A model generated the notes under the pieces. It did not search any database. It worked only from the letters and a program-made list of their open reading frames with translations, and was not told the DNA's origin. Source: CAVSWT01 sp963782985 (GTDB lineage: Bacteria > Bacteroidota > Ignavibacteria > Ignavibacteriales > Ignavibacteriaceae). Taken from it: a stretch of 64,000 nt of DNA. Position numbers and translations under genes: made by a program. The DNA lies in assembly GCA_963782985.1 (NCBI GenBank), contig CAWALU010000003.1, forward strand, positions 310,001 through 374,000, read 5' to 3'. Below are positions 59,098 through 64,000 of the stretch, one piece after another (the first letter of the stretch is position 1; every line of letters starts with the position of its first letter).

Positions 59098-61161
59098 TTA
59101 TTGATTCGCTTCAGTGTTTTGTGATAAGAAATAGAGCGAAAGGCTCAAGCCAAATGTAAACCACACCAGAGTTATAATTTCGTGATCGCCAAAATTCATT
59201 TCAGTTAAGCCGGAAAAAAGGAACGCCGCAAAACATCCTATAGCTCCGATTGCGTAGGATGAAACGAATGGTATATTTTTTCTCTCTTTATAAATTTTTA
59301 GTTCAATTAAAATAATTTCTACGAAAAGAAACATTACCGCCAAAAATCCAAATGCGCCAAGCGTAACCAAAATATGAACAAAATTATTGTGCATGTGTCC
59401 TTGAATTTCTTTATCGAAAGGACGTTTATATTTTATGTAATATTCTCTTAAATCAATGTCGCCGACGCCAAACAGCGGATGATCTTTAAACATTTCCCAG
59501 CCGGCTTGCCACAAGGCTAATCTTGTATAATTTGAAGGAAGATAAAAATCCCAAACGCTGAGCAGGCGGCTTCTTTTAACATAAGTGAAATATAGTTTGC
59601 CGCTTTTATAATTAATTGATGCTGGCGTAAACGATAATTTATTTTCGGAAATTATTTTTATCGAATCTTTGATCGGGTAACCTAATTCAAAAACTTTGTC
59701 GCTTAAATCGGCGGTAAATAATTTATTATCATTTTGATCCCATAAAAATGCGTTTGATATTCTATTAGTTTTATCGAGCAAGGCTAATTTATTTTCGCCG
59801 ACTTCAAAAAGTTTTAACCCTTCATCATCAGAAATAAATAATTTTTTATTTGAATAATAGATAAAACTAATTTTAGGATTCTTATAAAAATATAAACTAT
59901 CGCCTGGCAACTTATATTCTGATTTATAAATCGTTAGTCCGCTGCCGGGCAATTGAAAAATGAAATAAGATGAATCGATATAAAAGTTTGCGCCGCGCGA
60001 TAAATTTTCAAAGCGCATATAATTCTCAAGATTTTCCGGATCGCGAAATACAGTAATCCCGCTGTCAGAATCTAAAACATAAAGATAACCGCTAGCTACT
60101 CTATACGAAGCAGTAAAGCCCGGAGTTATAAATTCTTTAATAAATATTAAATTGTCTTCTTTTTTTTTGATAAGTAGAAATCGGGAATCGATTAGGTAGG
60201 CAAAATAAAAATCATCTTTCCATTTTTTAAAATCAACAATGGGCGCTGGAGTTTTAATTTTTTTTATTATTGATGAATCCTGATATTCCACTAATCCATT
60301 TTCGTAATCAGAAACATAAAATTTATCACCCACCGACAAAATGTTATTTGCTCTTCCTCCTGTTTTGCTTTCAATATTTTTTGAAATAGAATTATTTGAA
60401 TAATTAAAAACGAAAACTTCGCTTATGTTTTTTTGAGTCAATAAAATTACAACTCCCATTAATGCTAACGGAATTAAAATTTTCCATTGGCGTTTCAATA
60501 TTAAAATAATAAAAATACCGAATGCCGCGCCAAGCCAGCCAGTGCGTTTATAAGTTGAAACAAGCGCAAGTGAAGATAAGCCGAAACCAACCAGCAGCAG
60601 CGCTTTATTTTTAAATGAAGTTTTTTCATTAACTAAAAAAGCAAATAAAAAAATTACCGTAAAACTTATTATTTCACTTGCTGTAATTGGATATTGAAAA
60701 AGCGAGGGTCCCGATTGCTGCAAGCCGTATAAATTTTCAATGTAAAACCGATATGAAAAAAAAAGGTAGATTAAAACTGTAATTAGGGAAGCGCCGATAT
60801 AAATTTTAAAATAAAGTTTGGCTCTCTTTAAATCCGTTGCTGAAGCAATCATTGTATAAATTATAGGAATAAGTAATGCGCGCTTTAAAACATTTGTGAA
60901 CGCTTGGCTTTGATTATTAGAAAATATTGCGGATAAAATTTCCGCGAGAATAAACCAAAGAAAAATATATTCTAAACCGGATTTTTTAAATTGATTTTCT
61001 TTGGTAAGAAAAAATCTAAAAAGCATTAAAAGTAATGCGCCGTAGTATCCAACCTGGTTTGCAAATATGGAATTTGTTAAGCTTAAAAGAAAAAGAATAA
61101 CAAAAACAAAAATGGAAGCGTCAATAATTTTTACAAATTTTTTTTGATCCCTCATCTTCAA
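59098..61161 (-). CDS. O-antigen ligase-like (Wzy_C) membrane protein with a large extracytoplasmic insertion
   Basis: 687 residues. About eight membrane helices lie in residues 15-250. A soluble insert at about 255-530 has repeated short strands and turn-rich glycines (GDKFYVSDYENGLVEYQD, GYLYVLDSDSGITVF, KLYFTYVKRS), propeller-like. The ligase/polymerase core resumes with DHPLFGVGDIDLREYYIK and GHMHNNFVHILVTLGAFGFL, including the conserved H-x-H-N, then more helices. Wzy_C proteins transfer lipid-linked glycan to lipid A or polymerise it. The normal periplasmic loop is much shorter, so this insert is unusual. The gene overlaps the MsbA-like gene by 4 bp. Confidence 0.8.
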   Translation of the reverse strand: MKMRDQKKFVKIIDASIFVFVILFLLSLTNSIFANQVGYYGALLLMLFRFFLTKENQFKKSGLEYIFLWFILAEILSAIFSNNQSQAFTNVLKRALLIPIIYTMIASATDLKRAKLYFKIYIGASLITVLIYLFFSYRFYIENLYGLQQSGPSLFQYPITASEIISFTVIFLFAFLVNEKTSFKNKALLLVGFGLSSLALVSTYKRTGWLGAAFGIFIILILKRQWKILIPLALMGVVILLTQKNISEVFVFNYSNNSISKNIESKTGGRANNILSVGDKFYVSDYENGLVEYQDSSIIKKIKTPAPIVDFKKWKDDFYFAYLIDSRFLLIKKKEDNLIFIKEFITPGFTASYRVASGYLYVLDSDSGITVFRDPENLENYMRFENLSRGANFYIDSSYFIFQLPGSGLTIYKSEYKLPGDSLYFYKNPKISFIYYSNKKLFISDDEGLKLFEVGENKLALLDKTNRISNAFLWDQNDNKLFTADLSDKVFELGYPIKDSIKIISENKLSFTPASINYKSGKLYFTYVKRSRLLSVWDFYLPSNYTRLALWQAGWEMFKDHPLFGVGDIDLREYYIKYKRPFDKEIQGHMHNNFVHILVTLGAFGFLAVMFLFVEIILIELKIYKERKNIPFVSSYAIGAIGCFAAFLFSGLTEMNFGDHEIITLVWFTFGLSLSLYFLSQNTEANQ

Positions 61162-63014
61162 TCTCTAAACTGCATCTCATAAAACTTTTTGTACAAGCCG
61201 TTCTTCTGTTCAATTAATTCTTCGTGATTGCCCGACTGAATAATTTTTCCTTTATCCAGCACCAAAATTCTCGCTGCATTTCTTATCGTGCTTAAGCGAT
61301 GCGCGATTACAAATGTTGTTCGGTTCACCATCAATCTTTCAATTGCCTCCTGCACAAGCAATTCAGACTCATTGTCGAGCGCAGAAGTTGCTTCATCAAA
61401 AATCATTATCTCAGGGTTTTTTAATAATGCGCGGGCAATTGACAAACGCTGACGCTGCCCGCCTGATAGCTTAACTCCTCTTTCGCCAATAACCGTGTCA
61501 TATCCTTCCGGCATTTGAATTATAAAATTATGCGCGTTGGCGGTTTTGGAGGCTTCTATGATTTTTTCATTTGGATAATCTTTTAATCCATAAGCAATAT
61601 TATTTTTAATTGATTCATTAAACAAAAAAGTTTCCTGCGTTACAATGCCCATCGTTCTGCGCAGACTTTGAATTTCTATTTCTTTTATATCAATTCCATC
61701 AATTAATATTTTGCCTGAAGTTGGATCATAAAAGCGCGGAATTAAATCCACCAATGTAGATTTACCGCCGCCGCTGGGACCAACAAATGCAATTATTTCA
61801 CCTTTATTAATTGTAAAATTTATATCGCTTAAGACTAACTCTTCTGCGTCATCATAATGAAATGATACATTGTTAAAACTAATTGAACTTTTAAATTCAC
61901 TTATCCTTTTAGCTGAAGGTAAATTTTTTATTAAGGGCGGCGTATCGATTATTTCAAACACTCTATCAGCCGCGGCGCTTGATTCCTGAATTCTATTATT
62001 CACTCCGCTTAACTCTTTTATGGGCGGCATCAATTGAAAAATTGCAAAAAGAAATCCTAAAAACTCGCTGGCTTTTAAAGTATGCTCTTCCAATACTAAA
62101 AGACCGCCGTAATAAATAATCACTACTCCCACAATCACGCTTAAAAATTCGGTGATAGGCGATGACGCATTTCTAATTCTAACAATGTGAAGCATCATTT
62201 TAAAAAAGCTTTTTGTTTCCGCTTCAAATTTTTGCTTTTCATAATTTTCCATTCCAAATGCTTTTACAATTTTCACCCCTGAAATTGTTTCCTGAAGCAC
62301 GCTTGTAATGTCAGCCATTTTAGCCTGAATTATTGAACTGTACTTACGAAGTTTAATTCCTATCCATCCAATTACTAAAGCCGAAAAAGGTAAAATAATA
62401 AATGCCAACAAAGTAAGCCGCCAGCTTATGCTTAATGCGATTGCAAGAAAAACAATTATAGTAAGCGGCTCGCGGATTAAATTTAAAAATGTTGTTGAGA
62501 TACTTGCTTGGACAATGTTAACATCATTTGTTATTCGCGAAATTAAATTGCCCACCCTTTCCTTCTTAAAAAAACTCATTGGCAATTCGTGAAGATGCTG
62601 ATACGCTCTATCGCGCAAGTCTTTCATTGTGCCTTGCTCGGCGTGGGCTAAAAAGTAAGCCTGCATATATCCAAAAATATTTTTACCGAGAAAAGCAATT
62701 AGCACGAGCAAACAAATTTTAAAAAGCGCTTCAGACTTGTCGCCGCTAAAAACAAAATTGTTAAATGTCTGCGATAAATCATTTTTAATATTTATGATCC
62801 AATCAGGCAAAAGGCTGGTTGCTTTATCAACGGCTGAAGGCGGGGGCGCTGTTTGAGTTGTGGCAGTTTCAGAAAATAAAGTATCGAGCAAAGGAATTGT
62901 TAAATAGACTGATAGACCATTTAACATAGCAAATAAAATTGTGCACACGATTGAAAGGGAAATATATTTCCAATATGGTTTAACAAATTTTAATATTCTA
63001 TAATAGGTATTCAC
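61158..63014 (-). CDS. MsbA-like ABC exporter (permease-ATPase)
   Basis: 618 residues. Six membrane helices in the first 330 residues are followed by the ABC domain: Walker A FVGPSGGGKSTLVD near 413, signature KLSGGQRQRLSIARAL near 516, Walker B IMIFDEATSALD near 538. It starts with GTG; the G is shared with the TAG stop of the upstream lipoprotein gene (TAGTG), implying translational coupling. Lipid-A/O-antigen or other lipid-linked glycan flipping fits both the sequence and the adjacent ligase-like gene. Confidence 0.92.
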   Translation of the reverse strand: MNTYYRILKFVKPYWKYISLSIVCTILFAMLNGLSVYLTIPLLDTLFSETATTQTAPPPSAVDKATSLLPDWIINIKNDLSQTFNNFVFSGDKSEALFKICLLVLIAFLGKNIFGYMQAYFLAHAEQGTMKDLRDRAYQHLHELPMSFFKKERVGNLISRITNDVNIVQASISTTFLNLIREPLTIIVFLAIALSISWRLTLLAFIILPFSALVIGWIGIKLRKYSSIIQAKMADITSVLQETISGVKIVKAFGMENYEKQKFEAETKSFFKMMLHIVRIRNASSPITEFLSVIVGVVIIYYGGLLVLEEHTLKASEFLGFLFAIFQLMPPIKELSGVNNRIQESSAAADRVFEIIDTPPLIKNLPSAKRISEFKSSISFNNVSFHYDDAEELVLSDINFTINKGEIIAFVGPSGGGKSTLVDLIPRFYDPTSGKILIDGIDIKEIEIQSLRRTMGIVTQETFLFNESIKNNIAYGLKDYPNEKIIEASKTANAHNFIIQMPEGYDTVIGERGVKLSGGQRQRLSIARALLKNPEIMIFDEATSALDNESELLVQEAIERLMVNRTTFVIAHRLSTIRNAARILVLDKGKIIQSGNHEELIEQKNGLYKKFYEMQFRD

Positions 63015-64000
63015 TATGCGCTGTAATCCGGAATTTCTGGAATGCTTTCTAACCCGCAGCCGCCGCTAACTTTTATCGAATCGACTTTGCCGCCATTATT
63101 TAAATCATAAATTATTATACTTGAATTATATTTAAAGCCGTTGTCGAAAATTAATGCGTCATTTAGTAAAAAGAAATTTTTATATCCTCCGCCGTCCCAT
63201 TTATTTATTATTTTGTTTTTCTTTAAAGAATAAATATATAAAGATGAAGTCTTCGGACTTTGATTATAAAGAGTTTTATTTGCCGGAGTAACATCTGCTG
63301 TGGAAAGTATTAACAAATTGTCTGCATCTTGCCATGAAACAGCTCTAATTTTTTTTTCATCCTTTAAAATTAATTTAGGAGTTTCATCATTTTCTTTTTT
63401 AAGATAAAACAAATTTTCGTCATCTTTTACGACCGTCTTTAATTCGGCTTCCAACTCCTCTGATTTTAAATTTAAATCTTTTTTAGGAAGCGAAGGATAA
63501 CCCTCCTTAATTAAATTATAAATTTTCTTTTCGTTCAAAAGTTCTTTTCCAAATGCATTAAAAATATAAGTATGCTGATTTATGAAATCTGAAACTTTTA
63601 TATCAACCGTATTCAAAGCTACTTTAAAATTATTGTTATCTAACCATTCAGTAAATACCTGCATTCCATTTCCCAAAGTGGTTATAAGGGCAACTGAATT
63701 AGAATCTAGATTAATATTATAAAGTTTTACTCTGGTAATAAAAGGGAAGACGCCCCGCTTCCCGTAATTTCTCGCGGTTAAAAAGAAAGCCGCCTTTCTA
63801 TTTTCTGAAAACGAAAGCTGCACAACTCTTTCGTTTGGCGATGACCAAAATTTTTTAACCTTTTTGCTTTGGAAATCATATTTGTATAAGCCGGGTTTCT
63901 CGCCAACCATTCCCACAAAAATAAATTGAGAGTTCTCTTTTTTTAATAATTGATTTACATTTTGATTTTTTTGCTCATCTTTGCCTTTATCGCCGCAGCC
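63014..64000 (-). CDS. Lipoprotein with propeller-like repeats (start outside window)
   Basis: The minus-strand frame is open to the window edge at 64000, giving 328 residues without a start. The first two visible residues are Gly-Cys followed by GDKGKDEQ, the second half of a lipobox, so this is an exported lipoprotein whose signal peptide begins just outside. The rest alternates short strands and loops (FIFVGMVGEKPGLYKYDF, YIYSLKKNKIINKWDGGGY), consistent with a WD40-like or TolB-like propeller. It is coupled by a 1-bp overlap to the MsbA-like gene. An envelope role is likely; the exact function is unknown. Confidence 0.7.
   Translation of the reverse strand, partial: GCGDKGKDEQKNQNVNQLLKKENSQFIFVGMVGEKPGLYKYDFQSKKVKKFWSSPNERVVQLSFSENRKAAFFLTARNYGKRGVFPFITRVKLYNINLDSNSVALITTLGNGMQVFTEWLDNNNFKVALNTVDIKVSDFINQHTYIFNAFGKELLNEKKIYNLIKEGYPSLPKKDLNLKSEELEAELKTVVKDDENLFYLKKENDETPKLILKDEKKIRAVSWQDADNLLILSTADVTPANKTLYNQSPKTSSLYIYSLKKNKIINKWDGGGYKNFFLLNDALIFDNGFKYNSSIIIYDLNNGGKVDSIKVSGGCGLESIPEIPDYSA

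Overview
The window is AT-rich (roughly one third G+C by eye) and looks like a chromosomal piece from the Ignavibacteria/Bacteroidota side of the FCB group. The main evidence is three C-terminal secretion modules with the NYPNPFNP...SGVYFYQL...KKM pattern of type IX secretion (T9SS) cargo. Supporting evidence is a hybrid two-component sensor of the HTCS type, outer-membrane families with DUF5686 and DUF5916/CBM9 architecture, M16 peptidase pairs, a GxxExxY gene, and weak or absent Shine-Dalgarno sequences at many starts. No rRNA, tRNA, CRISPR array or intact insertion sequence was seen.

Layout. 1-818 is the end of a histidine operon (hisF tail, hisIE). 819-3091 is a decaying accessory stretch: an FHA/surface-protein gene broken by several frameshifts, a minus-strand remnant with two in-frame stops, and a possible 40-residue ORF. 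3092-5409 holds three pilV/pilW/pilX-like genes with pseudopilin-like N-termini, closed by a clear terminator. 5550-18933 is mostly housekeeping: thioesterase, MscS channel, cupin, exported PepF-type peptidase, Ada, SDR, glycogen phosphorylase, VOC protein, M49 peptidase, L,D-transpeptidase, HAD phosphatase. 19052-25567 has an inactive/active M16 peptidase pair, a DUF5686 outer-membrane protein and an RRM protein.

25752-39101 is an extracellular and sensing block on the minus strand. It contains a propeller-esterase T9SS protein, a delta-60 repeat T9SS protein, a metallopeptidase-Fn3-T9SS protein split by a frameshift, an HTCS sensor split by a frameshift, a CBM9/DUF5916 barrel, and the truncated start of a second HTCS. 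39316-47172 returns to core functions: radA, alaS (also frameshifted), thioredoxin, rhodanese, ADP-forming acyl-CoA synthetase. A 511-bp GxxExxY unit bounded by inverted repeats lies between radA and alaS. 47336-57429 is mixed housekeeping: two methyltransferases, dodecin, AlkD-like, VOC, uvrB, truA, queD-queE, rpsT. 57509-64000 is a minus-strand envelope-polysaccharide operon: lipoprotein, MsbA-like exporter, O-antigen-ligase-like protein with a large extracytoplasmic insertion, and a GlmU-like nucleotidyltransferase.

Three otherwise well-conserved reading frames (metallopeptidase, HTCS, alaS) are each broken by exactly one apparent extra base. alaS is essential, so consensus or assembly indels should be considered before biology is read into these breaks. 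The most interesting non-standard signals are the inverted-repeat-bounded GxxExxY unit, the ligase with a propeller-like insert, the compositional patchwork of the esterase fusion, the atypical pilin trio, and several short genes or remnants below usual gene-calling length.
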